Shown here: one piece after another, positions 10,186 to 19,666 of the stretch
How positions within the stretch are numbered: the first letter of the stretch is position 1
Layout of the letters: every line of letters starts with the position of its first letter
Assembly: GCA_016721765.1 (NCBI GenBank)
Contig: JADKHO010000001.1
Span: forward strand, 1,662,001-1,726,000
Source: Bacteroidota bacterium
GTDB taxonomy: Bacteria > Bacteroidota > Bacteroidia > UBA4408
Direction: 5' to 3'
Length of the DNA stretch: 64,000 nucleotides
Notes under the pieces: model-generated
What the model was told of the DNA's origin: nothing
What the model saw: only the letters and a program-made list of their open reading frames with translations
Databases searched by the model: none
Translations under genes and position numbers: made by a program

Positions 10186-13100
10186 ATGTTTTTTACAATC
10201 TTAAAATTTGAATTACGGTATCGCTTTAAGCGGCCGGCAACTTACATCTATTTTGCCATCTTGTTTTTTATGGCGTTTTTATTTCTTACAACCGATGTAG
10301 TGCAAATTGGTGGAGGAAATGGAAATGTATTTCGAAATTCACCTTTTACCATAAATCAAGCGGTATTAATTCTAGGTGTATTTTCCACTATGATTTGTTC
10401 TGCACTAATGGGGGTTCCTGTTTTCAGGGATTTTGATAATAAGTTTCATGAGATTTATTTTACAACGCCTATAAAAAAATCCGATTATTTATTTGGGCGT
10501 TTTGTAGGATCCTTTATCATTACAGTGTTTGTGTTTTCGGGAATGTTGTGGGGAATATTTATTGGTTCCATAATGCCTTTTCAAGAGCCCGATCAAATTG
10601 CAAAATTTCAGTTGATGAGTTATTTGCAACCCTTGCTCACTATCTCCATTCCCAATATTCTATTTACAGGCGCTATATTTTTTAGCATCGGTTCTTTAAC
10701 CCGAAATTTATTTGCCATTTATGTACAGGGAATTTTGTTTTTGATTTTGTGGGTAATCTCGCAAACTTTTACAAAGGATATCGATAATCAAATGCTTGCT
10801 GCTTTAATTGACCCAATGGGTGTAGGAGCATCTCGTGACCTAACTAAATTTTGGACCCCGGCTGAGAAAAACACATTAATGGTTCCGCTAAGTGGAGCGC
10901 TTTTTTACAATCGAATTTTATGGTCAAGTATCGGTGCAATAATTTTTGCCATCGGATATAAATTGTTTTCGTTTAGTGCACAGCCGATTTCATTTTTTAA
11001 GCGAAAAAAAGCAAATGAAGAAACAAGTCTAAAGACAGGTAAAATCGTTGTTCCGCTCATTAAACCCGAATTTACTTTTGCAACTGCATGGGCTCAGCTT
11101 CGCAGCATTGCCCGTTTTGAAAGCAAGCTCATTTTAAAGTCGGCTCCTTTTCTAGTAATTATGATTTTTGGAGTATTTAATTTGATCGGTAATTTACTCA
11201 ATCAATATGAGTTGCCGGGAACTTCACAATACCCGGTTACCAGTATAATGGTCGAAGCAGCGACGCAAAGCTTTGCTCTGTTTTATATCATCATTATCAC
11301 TTTTTATGTGGGTGAATTGGTGTGGAGAGAGCGTGGAAATAAAATGGAACAAATTGCAGACAGCTTGCCAATAGGTAACTACACCTTGCTGTTTGGTAAA
11401 TTTATTGCAATGCTGCTGGTGCTTGTTATTATTAGTTGTGTAGTAATGTTATCGAGCATGTTGGTGCAGGTGATAAAGGGCTATACACATTTCGAAATTC
11501 CCCTCTACTTGAAATACCTTTTTGTGGTGAATTTCCAAGGATATATATTATTGGTGATGCTTGCATTTTTTGTGCACACCTTGGTGAATAATAAATTTAT
11601 GGGGCATGCGCTCGTGATTTTATATTACATCATCAATATTGCTTTGGAGGCGAATGGCTTTACCAATAACCTCTATTATTTTAACCGCACGCCAAGTTTT
11701 ACTTTAAGCGATATGAATGGATTTGGTCATTTCTTAACTTCAGTAAAATGGTTTTCGATTTACTGGTTTTTCTTTGCCTGTATTTTGCTTGTATTCGCTA
11801 GCATATTGTGGATTCGTGGCAGTGAGAGTAGTTGGAAAGCGAGATTTAAAATTGCAGGCAACCGATTTAATGCTCAAAATAAATTGCTTATTAGCACCTG
11901 TTTGCTGTTGTTTTTCCTTTGCGGTGGATTTATTTATTACAATACAAGTAGGCTTAATCATTTTATTGGACCTAAGGAGATGCTTAAAATGCAGGCCAAT
12001 GCCGAGCGCAAATACAAACGCTATAGCAATACACCACAGCCCAGGATTTATGCTATAAACAATAATGTGGATATTTTTCCTGTGGAACGAAAAGTAACTA
12101 TTAATGGAAGCTATTGGATGCACAACATCAATAAAATAGCGGTGGATACAATCATCTATAATTTAACCGAACAAGGACATATTGAAAACAAAAAAATTTC
12201 ATTTTCAGTTCCGGTTAAAAATATTTTGAGTGATGACAGCATGGGGTTTTATCTTTGCAAATTAGAAAAACCAATGCTACCGGGCGATAGCATGCTCATG
12301 CGTTTTGAATACAGCATCGCTTTTCATGGTTTTGCCAATGACAACTCCGGGACCGGAATCGTTGAAAATGGAAGTTTTATCAACAGTGCTGTTTTCCCAA
12401 TGATTGGATATCAGCCGGAAGGCGAGATAAGCGATGTGGATGATCGTAAGAAAAATAATTTGCCTAAACGACCTCGTTCCTATTCGATTTACGATAGCAC
12501 CAAATACAACAATAATTATATCAATAACGACGCTGATTTTGTCACCTTTGAAACAACAGTTAGTACTTCGGGCGACCAATTGGCAATTGCTCCCGGGTAT
12601 CTTCAAAGACAGTGGAGAGAGCAGGGTAGGAATTATTTCCATTATAAAATGGATTCTAAAATTGTAAATTTTTATTCTTATTTATCCGCACGTTATGAAG
12701 TAAAACGCGATGTATGGAAAGATCCAAAACAGCAACAAGAGCCAGTGAATATTGAAATATATTACCACAAAGGACATGAATATAATTTGGATGTGATGGT
12801 TAAGGCAATCAAAAAATCACTGGATTATTTTACAGAGAATTTTGGACCTTATCAGCATAAACAAGCACGCATCATTGAATTTCCGAGGTATGCAACTTTT
12901 GCACAATCTTTTCCCAACACTATTCCATACAGCGAAGGAATTGGATTTATTTTGAAAATTGACGAAGAAAAAGCAATCGATATGGTGTATTATGTAACTT
13001 CACACGAAATGGCGCATCAGTGGTGGGGCCATCAGGTGGTAGGTTGTCCGGTGGATGGAATGACAACTTTCAGTGAATCGATGGCGCAATATTCTGCCCT

Positions 13101-13764
13101 TTTGGTGATGGAAAAAGAATATGGAAAGGCTGAGATGAAACGCTTTTTAAAATATGAGCTCAGTAACTATTTGCGCTCTCGCGGAAGAGAAAAGGAAAAA
13201 GAGCAACCACTTCTTTTTAATCAAAACCAACAGTATTTGCATTACCGCAAAGGAAGTGTGGTGATGTATGCGCTACAAGATTATATCGGCGAAAAAAATG
13301 TGAATACCGCCATGAAAAAATTCATTGAAAAATATAAATTTCAGGGTCCTCCTTACCCAACAGCGCTTGATTTTTATGGATTTATTGAACGCGAAACGCC
13401 GGATAGTTTAAAATCTTTTGTAAATGATTTGTTTAAGAAAATTACACTTTACAGCAATGAATGTACTGCTGCAACTGTTTCGAGCGGGCCTGCTAAGGAT
13501 TACAAAGTGAAGATTACCGTTACGGCTCAAAAGTTTTATGCGGATAGTGTGGGCAATGAAACTAAGGTGAAGATGAACGATTGGGTGGATATTGGCGCTG
13601 TGGATGAAAACGATAAATTAATTTATTCGAAACGGGTAAGGATTACTAAATCACCTATGGACTTCGAGTTTACACTTGCACAAAAACCCGCCAAGGCAGG
13701 GATTGATCCTATGAACAAACTTATTGATAGAGATACGGATGATAATTTGAAAAAAGTGGACTAG
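10186..13764 (+). CDS. ABC-2 type permease fused to an M1-family metallopeptidase domain (1192 aa)
   Basis: The N-terminal half (about residues 1-590) holds many hydrophobic segments in two blocks, each opening with a cytoplasmic stretch (FELRYRFKRP; ARFESKLILKS), as in ABC-2 permeases. The C-terminal half (about 620-1192) is an M1 aminopeptidase-like domain with the zinc motif HEMAHQWWGH (His940, Glu941, His944) and a third-ligand Glu near 964 in FSESMAQ. A YALQDYIG segment lies further on. The domain is probably active, since all three zinc ligands are present. It follows its ATPase by 21 bases. The peptidase side is inferred to face the periplasm. Permease-M1 fusions of this kind exist in Bacteroidota, but I know of no defined substrate. 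The frame is intact over 3.6 kb. Confidence 0.9.
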   Translation: MFFTILKFELRYRFKRPATYIYFAILFFMAFLFLTTDVVQIGGGNGNVFRNSPFTINQAVLILGVFSTMICSALMGVPVFRDFDNKFHEIYFTTPIKKSDYLFGRFVGSFIITVFVFSGMLWGIFIGSIMPFQEPDQIAKFQLMSYLQPLLTISIPNILFTGAIFFSIGSLTRNLFAIYVQGILFLILWVISQTFTKDIDNQMLAALIDPMGVGASRDLTKFWTPAEKNTLMVPLSGALFYNRILWSSIGAIIFAIGYKLFSFSAQPISFFKRKKANEETSLKTGKIVVPLIKPEFTFATAWAQLRSIARFESKLILKSAPFLVIMIFGVFNLIGNLLNQYELPGTSQYPVTSIMVEAATQSFALFYIIIITFYVGELVWRERGNKMEQIADSLPIGNYTLLFGKFIAMLLVLVIISCVVMLSSMLVQVIKGYTHFEIPLYLKYLFVVNFQGYILLVMLAFFVHTLVNNKFMGHALVILYYIINIALEANGFTNNLYYFNRTPSFTLSDMNGFGHFLTSVKWFSIYWFFFACILLVFASILWIRGSESSWKARFKIAGNRFNAQNKLLISTCLLLFFLCGGFIYYNTSRLNHFIGPKEMLKMQANAERKYKRYSNTPQPRIYAINNNVDIFPVERKVTINGSYWMHNINKIAVDTIIYNLTEQGHIENKKISFSVPVKNILSDDSMGFYLCKLEKPMLPGDSMLMRFEYSIAFHGFANDNSGTGIVENGSFINSAVFPMIGYQPEGEISDVDDRKKNNLPKRPRSYSIYDSTKYNNNYINNDADFVTFETTVSTSGDQLAIAPGYLQRQWREQGRNYFHYKMDSKIVNFYSYLSARYEVKRDVWKDPKQQQEPVNIEIYYHKGHEYNLDVMVKAIKKSLDYFTENFGPYQHKQARIIEFPRYATFAQSFPNTIPYSEGIGFILKIDEEKAIDMVYYVTSHEMAHQWWGHQVVGCPVDGMTTFSESMAQYSALLVMEKEYGKAEMKRFLKYELSNYLRSRGREKEKEQPLLFNQNQQYLHYRKGSVVMYALQDYIGEKNVNTAMKKFIEKYKFQGPPYPTALDFYGFIERETPDSLKSFVNDLFKKITLYSNECTAATVSSGPAKDYKVKITVTAQKFYADSVGNETKVKMNDWVDIGAVDENDKLIYSKRVRITKSPMDFEFTLAQKPAKAGIDPMNKLIDRDTDDNLKKVD

Positions 13765-13774
13765 GTATTTTGCT

Positions 13775-13782
13775 TATTTTCG
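13775..13782 (+). promoter_or_regulatory. Putative -7 box (TATTTTCG) for the MORN lipoprotein gene
   Basis: TATTTTCG matches TAnnTT(T/C)G and lies 19 bases before the ATG at 13802, inside the 37-base gap after the permease gene. It suggests the lipoprotein can be transcribed separately from the ABC genes. Confidence 0.45.
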
Positions 13783-13801
13783 TCGACCTAAAAATTTATG
13801 T

Positions 13802-14230
13802 ATGAAAAAATTATTCCTTCTGTTGGTATGTCCCGTTTTTTATCTTCTTTTTTCTTGTAAAGCAAAAACAGATAAAAAGGAAATTACTGTGGAGAAAAAG
13901 GACTCTGTTATAAAATTAACCCTCACTACCAAGCAGCCTGCTGCTATGAATGATGAAGGAGTGAATACGGATTATTACGAAAATGGGAAAGAAAAAATGA
14001 AAGGTACCATAAAAGATGGAAAGCGCGAAGGATTGTGGCAAGCCTGGTATGAAAACGGAAATTTGTGGAGTGAGGCAGAGTACAGCAAAGGTATTAATGA
14101 TGGTAAATCCGTAACGTATTTTGAAAGTGGAAAAGTGCGTTATGAAGGCTTATACAAAGAAGGAAAAAAAATAAGGGACTGGAAATACTATGATGAGGAC
14201 GGTAAATTAGTGAAAACCGTAAAAAATTAA
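13802..14230 (+). CDS. MORN-repeat lipoprotein (YwqK-like)
   Basis: The 142-aa product starts with a lipoprotein signal ending FYLLFSC, so Cys19 is the expected acylation site. A charged linker follows, then about four MORN-variant repeats (about residues 57-140) with YYENGKEKMKG, WYENGNLWSEA, YFESGKVRYEG and YYDEDGKLVK. Such repeats resemble the family often labelled YwqK antitoxin-like, but no toxin partner sits beside it, so I do not call it an antitoxin. It is expected to be anchored in the outer or inner membrane, facing the periplasm. It lies 37 bases downstream of the ABC/M1 permease with a candidate promoter in the gap. The function is unknown. Confidence 0.8.
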   Translation: MKKLFLLLVCPVFYLLFSCKAKTDKKEITVEKKDSVIKLTLTTKQPAAMNDEGVNTDYYENGKEKMKGTIKDGKREGLWQAWYENGNLWSEAEYSKGINDGKSVTYFESGKVRYEGLYKEGKKIRDWKYYDEDGKLVKTVKN

Positions 14231-14235
14231 TTTTA

Positions 14236-14685
14236 TCAGTCTCTTTTGGAGGAAAAGAAATCCTGCATCAATTTAACACATTCATCGGCCATAACGCCTG
14301 ATTTTACAATAGTTTTGGGATGTAATACCGAGGATTTTAACTTCGAATAGCCTCTTTTTTCATCACTGGCCCCATACACAATTTTTGTAATCTGAGTCCA
14401 GTATGCAGCACCGGCGCACATTACACAGGGTTCTACTGTTACATACAAGGTGCAGTCTTTTAAATATTTCCCATTGATGTAGTTGGCCGCTGAGGTAAAG
14501 GCCTGCATTTCGGCATGTGCTGTTACATCGTTTAAGCGCTCGGTAAGGTTATGCCCACGGGCAATGATTTGATTGTTACTCACAATGACGGCACCTATGG
14601 GTACTTCATTCAATTCAAAAGCTTTACGGGCTTCTTTAAGCGCTTCCTTCATAAAAGCTTCGTCTGAAAATACAGCTAATTCCAT
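14236..14685 (-). CDS. tadA: tRNA-specific adenosine-34 deaminase
   Basis: TadA converts adenosine to inosine at the wobble position of tRNA-Arg(ACG). The 149-aa product has the cytidine/adenosine-deaminase zinc site: HAEMQ (His ligand and catalytic Glu) and PCVMCAGA (two Cys ligands). The length is normal for bacterial TadA. The N-terminal FMKEALKEARKAFELNEVPIGAVIV is typical (helix followed by the first core strand). It is convergent with the MORN lipoprotein gene, with only five bases between stops, and divergent from aspS, another tRNA-related gene. Confidence 0.95.
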   Translation of the reverse strand: MELAVFSDEAFMKEALKEARKAFELNEVPIGAVIVSNNQIIARGHNLTERLNDVTAHAEMQAFTSAANYINGKYLKDCTLYVTVEPCVMCAGAAYWTQITKIVYGASDEKRGYSKLKSSVLHPKTIVKSGVMADECVKLMQDFFSSKRD

Positions 14686-14750
14686 AATTTTTGTAAAGGT
14701 ACTATCAATAATTTCAATAAATCAGCGAAACAAGTAATCAGCTAATTCAT

Positions 14751-14758
14751 TACTTTCG
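14751..14758 (+). promoter_or_regulatory. Putative -7 box (TACTTTCG) of aspS
   Basis: TACTTTCG matches the TAnnTT(T/C)G pattern and lies 45 bases upstream of the aspS ATG at 14804, in the tadA-aspS divergent gap. No clear -33 TTG was seen at the usual spacing. Confidence 0.4.
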
Positions 14759-14803
14759 CGATTTGAATAAAAAAATCAAAATAACACAATTCCAATAAAT
14801 AAA

Positions 14804-16546
14804 ATGCTACGAACACATACTTGCGGGGAATTAACTTCAGCCAATATTAATCAATCCGTTACCCTATGCGGATGGGTGCAAAAATCGCGTGACTTAGGAG
14901 GAATGACTTTTGTGGATTTGCGCGACAGATATGGAATCACCCAGTTGGTGTTTAACCTTGAAACCAATTCCGACTTGTGTATGGCTGCACGTAAGTTAGG
15001 CAGAGAGTTTGTGGTAAAAGCAATTGGGAAAGTTGCTGAACGCAGCAACAAAAATCTAAAGATGAATACCGGTGAAATTGAAATCATCGTGGAGCAGTTA
15101 ACCATTCTTACAACTTCTCAAACTCCACCCTTTACCATCGAAGAAAATACAGACGGGGGAGATGAGTTGCGCATGAAATACCGTTACTTGGATTTGCGCA
15201 GGGAAGCAGTTCGAAAAAACTTGGAACTCCGCCACCGTATGGCAATTGAAACGCGTTTGTATTTAGACAAACAAAATTTTTTGGAAGTGGAAACACCGGT
15301 ATTAATTAAATCGACACCTGAAGGAGCGCGTGATTTTGTAGTACCATCGCGCATGAACCCGGGTGAGTTTTATGCACTTCCGCAAAGCCCGCAAACCTTT
15401 AAACAGCTTTTAATGGTGGGTGGATTTGATCGCTATTATCAAATTGTGAAATGTTTTAGAGATGAGGATTTGCGCGCAGATCGTCAACCTGAATTTACGC
15501 AAATTGATTGTGAAATGAGCTTTGTGGAACAGGAAGATATTCTGAATACTTTTGAAGGAATGGTAAAGCATTTATTCAAATCTGTAAAAGGAATTGATAT
15601 TCCGGATATGCCGCGCATGACCTATGCCGATGCGATGAAATACTATGGCAACGATAAGCCGGATATTCGTTTTGACATGCGCTTTTTGGAGTTGAATGAA
15701 ATTGTAAAAGGTAAGAATTTTAAAGTGTTTGATGATGCTGAGACGATAGTTGGAATTTGTGCGAAAGGAGCTGCTGAGTATACTCGAAAGCAATTGGATG
15801 AATTAACCGAATTTGTAAAGCGCCCGCAAATTGGAGCAACAGGACTCATTTATGCGCGCTGCAATCCAGATGGAACAGTAAAATCATCGGTAGATAAATT
15901 TTATTCTGAAGCAGAATTAAAAAATTGGGTCACTGCATTTGATGCACAACCCGGTGATTTGATGTTGCTTTTGGCAGGTGAAAAAAATAAAACCCGCAAG
16001 GCCATGAGTGAACTTCGACTTGAAATGGGAAATCGCTTAGGTCTGCGTAAAACGGATGAATACCGTTGCTTGTGGGTGCTTGATTTTCCATTGCTGGAGT
16101 GGGCTGAAGATACAAAACGCTGGCATGCTATGCACCATCCCTTTACCTCACCTAAGCCCGAAGATATTGAAATGTTAGCAAATAATCCCGGGGAAGTACG
16201 CGCCAATGCTTACGATATGGTAATTAATGGAGTAGAAGTAGGAGGGGGCTCCATACGCATTCACAACAAAGAATTACAGGCCAAAATGTTTGAAGTGCTT
16301 GGTTTTACAAAGGAAGATGCGCAAGCACAATTTGGTTTCTTAATGAATGCATTTGAATTTGGTGCGCCTCCACATGGGGGAGTAGCTTTCGGTTTCGACC
16401 GTCTTTGCTCACTTTTCGGAGGTTCTGATTCCATTCGCGATTTTATTGCTTTCCCAAAAAATAATTCAGGGCGTGATGTGATGATTGATTCTCCTTCGGT
16501 GATTGCTCAGGAGCAGTTGAAGGAGTTAAGCATAAAGTTAGCATAG
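14804..16546 (+). CDS. aspS: Aspartyl-tRNA synthetase
   Basis: AspRS charges tRNA-Asp (and in some bacteria tRNA-Asn) with aspartate in the cytoplasm. The 580-aa product shows an N-terminal OB-fold anticodon domain (CGWVQKSRDLGGMTFVDLRD). The class II core follows, with motif 2 CFRDEDLRADRQPEFTQID and motif 3 GVAFGFDRL. Between them lies the GAD insertion (about 285-410) that marks the bacterial form. Length and domain order are normal and the frame is intact. The start MLRTHTCGEL matches the usual N-terminus of the family. Confidence 0.97.
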   Translation: MLRTHTCGELTSANINQSVTLCGWVQKSRDLGGMTFVDLRDRYGITQLVFNLETNSDLCMAARKLGREFVVKAIGKVAERSNKNLKMNTGEIEIIVEQLTILTTSQTPPFTIEENTDGGDELRMKYRYLDLRREAVRKNLELRHRMAIETRLYLDKQNFLEVETPVLIKSTPEGARDFVVPSRMNPGEFYALPQSPQTFKQLLMVGGFDRYYQIVKCFRDEDLRADRQPEFTQIDCEMSFVEQEDILNTFEGMVKHLFKSVKGIDIPDMPRMTYADAMKYYGNDKPDIRFDMRFLELNEIVKGKNFKVFDDAETIVGICAKGAAEYTRKQLDELTEFVKRPQIGATGLIYARCNPDGTVKSSVDKFYSEAELKNWVTAFDAQPGDLMLLLAGEKNKTRKAMSELRLEMGNRLGLRKTDEYRCLWVLDFPLLEWAEDTKRWHAMHHPFTSPKPEDIEMLANNPGEVRANAYDMVINGVEVGGGSIRIHNKELQAKMFEVLGFTKEDAQAQFGFLMNAFEFGAPPHGGVAFGFDRLCSLFGGSDSIRDFIAFPKNNSGRDVMIDSPSVIAQEQLKELSIKLA

Positions 16547-16690
16547 TATTCACTTCACTTGGATAGCGGCAAAACCACCCTGTGTGATTTTTTATAATAA
16601 TTTTAGCAGTCCAAGACAATTAGAATTATAGAAATAAAATTTGGAAAACTAAAATTAATGTGCTTACTTTGTAATTACATTATAAACACA

Positions 16691-16936
16691 ATGAATATAG
16701 CAGTAATACCAATTGGGAACTCAAAAGGAATTAGGCTTGGCAAAGCAATACTTGAAAAGTATAATATCAAAGATGCAGTTGAGTTAATCTTAGAAAAAGG
16801 GTACATAATAATAAAACCGACAAGTTCACCACGAAAGGGTTGGGATAAAGCATTCAAAAAAATGCACGAAAATGGAGAGGACAAACTTTTAATGGCCGAC
16901 ATTTTTGAAGACGAAAATCTTGAAGAATGGAATTAA
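16691..16936 (+). CDS. MazE/AbrB-type antitoxin
   Basis: The 81-aa product opens with the AbrB/MazE swapped-hairpin DNA-binding pattern (IPIGNSKGIRLGKAILEKYNI). It ends in an acidic tail (DIFEDENLEEW) of the kind that occupies the toxin in MazEF complexes. An ATG at 16658 would add 11 residues, but it sits at a TTACTTTG stretch resembling a -7 box (16664-16671), and the fold begins at MNIAVIPIG. I therefore prefer 16691. The stop overlaps the toxin start by 10 bases, the usual coupled layout. It is expected to repress its own promoter alone and with toxin. Confidence 0.85.
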   Translation: MNIAVIPIGNSKGIRLGKAILEKYNIKDAVELILEKGYIIIKPTSSPRKGWDKAFKKMHENGEDKLLMADIFEDENLEEWN

Positions 16937-17250
16937 GACAATATCAAATTGTTTTGATCAATTTAGACCCAACACAAGGGAGTGAAATGAAAAAAACTCG
17001 ACCTTGTGTAATCATTTCTCCAAACGAAATGAATAAGTATTTGCAGACAATTGTTGTGGCACCAATGACAACCAGTTCACGACCCTATCCAACTCGAGTA
17101 GAAGTAAAACATAACAAGACAAAAGGTTGGGTTGTTTTAGACCAAATTAGAGGTGTTGACAGAATAAGAATTGTAAAAACCTATGACAGCTTAACGGAAA
17201 AGGAAATTTCAAAAATAAAAGCTGTAATTAAAGAAACTTATGTTGATTAA
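16927..17250 (+). CDS. MazF/PemK-family endoribonuclease toxin
   Basis: The 107-aa product has the family hallmarks: GSEMKKTRPCVIISPNEMN near the N-terminus, the conserved Arg and Pro of the beta-barrel, VVAPMTT, and the later DQIRGVDRIRIVK segment. MazF toxins cleave single-stranded RNA at short sites; the site here cannot be read from sequence. It overlaps the MazE-type gene by 10 bases, so translation is probably coupled. The pair sits alone between aspS and the HAD phosphatase, as small toxin-antitoxin units often do. Confidence 0.9.
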   Translation: MELRQYQIVLINLDPTQGSEMKKTRPCVIISPNEMNKYLQTIVVAPMTTSSRPYPTRVEVKHNKTKGWVVLDQIRGVDRIRIVKTYDSLTEKEISKIKAVIKETYVD

Positions 17251-17465
17251 TTGATACACGAAGTCTGTGTGTTTGGCTTTTGCTTTTAGAATTGGAGTTT
17301 TATTTTCTTTAAATCTACCAGAGCTATGTAAAAAAAGGTTCATGGCATGTAATACCTCTTGCCAAGTGTTTCATTCACTCCAACAGATTTAATGAAGTAC
17401 AAAATGGCTAAAATTATATCTGTTCCGAAGGTTTAATAAATCCTTATTTTAAACTCTTTTTTTCG

Positions 17466-17473
17466 TATCTTCG
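17466..17473 (+). promoter_or_regulatory. Putative -7 box (TATCTTCG) of the HAD phosphatase gene
   Basis: TATCTTCG fits TAnnTT(T/C)G and lies 26 bases before the ATG at 17500. The 249-base gap after the toxin gene (17251-17499) is otherwise A/T-rich with no gene or RNA that I recognise. Confidence 0.45.
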
Positions 17474-17499
17474 CAGCTTATTTTTTTCAAAAAACCAAC

Positions 17500-17916
17500 A
17501 TGCTATTAAAAGACTCATTCGACAAGGACGGTAAAAAAATTAGTCCAACGCTACCCGAGAATGTTAAGAATTATTTGATTGATATCGACGGCACTATTTG
17601 CGACGATATCCCCAATGAAGAACCGGAGCGTATGCTTACTGCAGCGGTTTACCCGGATGCAAAAGAATTAATTAATAAATGGTACAACGAAGGCCACATC
17701 ATTACTTTTTTTACTTCGCGTTTAGAAGCGCATCGTGCCTACACTGAACAATGGTTAAAAGACAATGGTTTTAAATACCATGGAATTATGTTTGGAAAAC
17801 CAAGAGGTGGTAACTACCATTGGATTGACGATCGCAGTGTGAAAGCTACCCGTTTCTTTGGAAAGTTTACTGAGCTGGTAGAGAAAGAAAAAATGATTTG
17901 GGTATTTGAGGATTAA
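17500..17916 (+). CDS. HAD-superfamily phosphatase-like protein
   Basis: The 138-aa product carries HAD motif I, DIDGTICDD (near residues 24-32), motif II at TSRLE with preceding hydrophobic strand IITFF, and a late GNYHWIDDR segment resembling motif IV. It is small and lacks an obvious cap domain, as in the C0-type or LNS2-like members. It should be a soluble magnesium-dependent phosphohydrolase. The substrate cannot be inferred; neighbours give no pathway clue. It ends at a strong bidirectional terminator shared with hppD. Confidence 0.8.
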   Translation: MLLKDSFDKDGKKISPTLPENVKNYLIDIDGTICDDIPNEEPERMLTAAVYPDAKELINKWYNEGHIITFFTSRLEAHRAYTEQWLKDNGFKYHGIMFGKPRGGNYHWIDDRSVKATRFFGKFTELVEKEKMIWVFED

Positions 17917-17930
17917 TCAAATAGATATAA

Positions 17931-17968
17931 AAAAAGCCCGCTACGTATATACGTTGCGGGCTTTTTTT
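17931..17968. terminator. Bidirectional terminator between HAD gene and hppD
   Basis: The stem GCCCGC (17936-17941) pairs with GCGGGC (17956-17961), and ACGT (17943-17946) pairs with ACGT (17951-17954). The stem is preceded by seven or more A and followed by seven T, so it can stop transcripts from both convergent genes. Confidence 0.9.
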
Positions 17969-17981
17969 GTGGATAAAACTT

Positions 17982-19135
17982 TTATAAAGTTCCTCGTTTT
18001 TCTTGCTCTCTTTCGATGGATTCAAATAGCGCTTTAAAATTTCCGGCACCAAATCCTTTGGCTCCCATTCTCTGAATAATCTCAAAAAATACGGTAGGTC
18101 TATCTTCCAGAGGCTTGGTAAAAATTTGAAGTAAATATCCGTCTTCATCGGCATCTACGAGAATAGCCAGTTTTTCAATAACGGTCATATCTTCTTTCAT
18201 CATGTCCATGTGCTTACCTAATCTTTTTGAATTTCCTCGTAATAGGCATGTGGCGGAGCGGATAAAAACTCAACTCCACGTGCTCTTAATTCCATCACAG
18301 TTTTGATGATGTCATCGGTTGCAATAGCCATGTGCTGCACGCCAGGGCCTTCGTAAAAATCGATGTATTCTTCAATTTGCGATTTCTTTTTTCCTTTGGC
18401 CGGCTCATTTATAGGAAACTTAATTCTGCCATTTCCATTGCTCATTACCTTACTCATCAACGCGGAATATTCGGTGGTGATTTGTTTGTCGTCGAACGAT
18501 AAAAAATTCACAAAACCCATTACTTCTTCATACCATTTAACCCATTGGTTCATCTCGCCCCAGCCTACATTTCCAACCATGTGATCAATAAATTTTAGGC
18601 CAACCGAAGTAGGATTATAATCCGATTTCCAAGGTTGAAATCCGGGAAGAAAAGCTCCCTTGTAATTTTTACGTTCTACAAACATGTGAACGGTTTCGCC
18701 ATAGGTGTAAATTCCGGAACGTACTACTTCACCGTGTTCATCCATTTCAACAGTTGGTTCCATAAAGGGTTTAGCTCCACGCTTTACGGTTTCCTCAAAT
18801 GATTTAGTAGCATCTTCCACCCAAAGTGCAATTACTTTCACACCATCGCCATGCTTGGCAAGATGTGCATTAATGGGCGACTTGGAATTAAGCGGAGTAG
18901 TAAGCACAATGCGGATTTTATCTTGTGCCAACACATAAGAAGCATACTCTTTACTTCCTGTTTCCAAACCTTTATATGCGAAGGATTGAAAGCCAAAAGC
19001 GGTTTTGTAAAAATGCGCTGCTTGCTTTGCATTTCCTACATAAAACTCCACATAATCGGTTCCTAATAAGGGAAGAAAATCTTGTGCTCCTTCAAATATT
19101 TTTTCTAAACCGTATTCTACATTTTTTATTTCCAT
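17982..19135 (-). CDS. hppD: 4-hydroxyphenylpyruvate dioxygenase (one frameshift)
   Basis: HppD converts 4-hydroxyphenylpyruvate to homogentisate using Fe(II) and oxygen, step two of tyrosine catabolism. The N-terminal part (19135 to about 18218) has two vicinal-oxygen-chelate modules with iron ligands in FIDHMVGNV and GVQHMAIATDD. The C-terminal part (17982-18209 and just upstream) supplies the Glu ligand in VFFEIIQR and the family tail KGFGAGNFKALFESIE. The frame breaks at a T5 run at 18224-18228 (A5 on the coding strand); one extra A restores EIQKRLGKHMDMM and a product of about 384 aa, the normal length. It is the last gene of the hmgA unit. A sequencing indel or a real mutation are both possible. 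Confidence 0.9.
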
Positions 19136-19141
19136 GTTTTT

Positions 19142-19220
19142 TGATTAGTTGATTAGCCTATTAGCCTATTAGCCAATTAGCCAATTTGTTGAAAAATTAG
19201 TTTGTTGATTTGTTAGCCGG
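19142..19220. repeat. Degenerate GATTAGCC/CAATTAGC repeat array, left of the four-helix-bundle gene
   Basis: Short tandem units of 7-9 bases (TTGATTAG, CCTATTAG twice, CCAATTAG, CCAATTTG, then TTGATTTG and GTTAGCC) fill the gap between hppD and the small ORF. The reverse-complement family occurs on the other side of that ORF at 19667-19766. Confidence 0.75.
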
Positions 19221-19238
19221 TATTAATTCTTAATGATT

Positions 19239-19595
19239 TTATTTTTTTGATGATCCTATTATTTTATTTAACACTTTTCTGATAATCGTTAACTGCTCTT
19301 GTAATTCTACTGAATCAGGATATGATTTTGAATGTTCGCAAAGTAATAGCCAATATTCTGTTTCATCAGCTTCTTTCGCTGCTATTTTTAATTTATGAAT
19401 AAAATCTGCTTTGCTCTCAGCATTTTGCGCCTCTTTAACATTTGCTCCGATACTTGTTCCTGATCTGAAAAGTTGATTACTTAAATTGTACTTTTTGAGA
19501 TTTTCTAAGTATTCAGTAAAACTAATTATGTTAATTGAAAAATCAAAAGTTAGTTTAACAATTAGATTGTTCTTGTATTTTGGATTCTCTGACAT
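19239..19595 (-). CDS. Four-helix-bundle protein (23S rRNA intervening-sequence/S23 type)
   Basis: The 118-aa product is mostly helical. It has the signature of the S23/IVP four-helix-bundle family: LSNQLFRSGTSIGANVKEAQNAESKADFIHKLKIA in the middle (seen in pieces such as SGTSIGANV and EAQNAESKADF), then ADETEYWLLLCE. The ATG at 19595 (MSENPKYKN) is preferred; an upstream ATG at 19670 would add a hydrophobic segment not typical of the family. These genes occur inside 23S rRNA intervening sequences and as free-standing genes in Bacteroidota; their function is unknown. Here it is inserted between hmgA and hppD, on the same strand, with inverted repeat arrays on both sides. Confidence 0.85.
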   Translation of the reverse strand: MSENPKYKNNLIVKLTFDFSINIISFTEYLENLKKYNLSNQLFRSGTSIGANVKEAQNAESKADFIHKLKIAAKEADETEYWLLLCEHSKSYPDSVELQEQLTIIRKVLNKIIGSSKK

Positions 19596-19666
19596 TTTGA
19601 GGACAATTTTTTTTTCAAATAAAAATAAAACCCCCAAATCAACTACAATCAAAATCGCAAAATCAT

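Noticed and set aside
13802..14230. YwqK-type antitoxin
   Set aside because: It has a lipoprotein signal and no adjacent toxin; MORN-like repeats alone do not support an antitoxin role.
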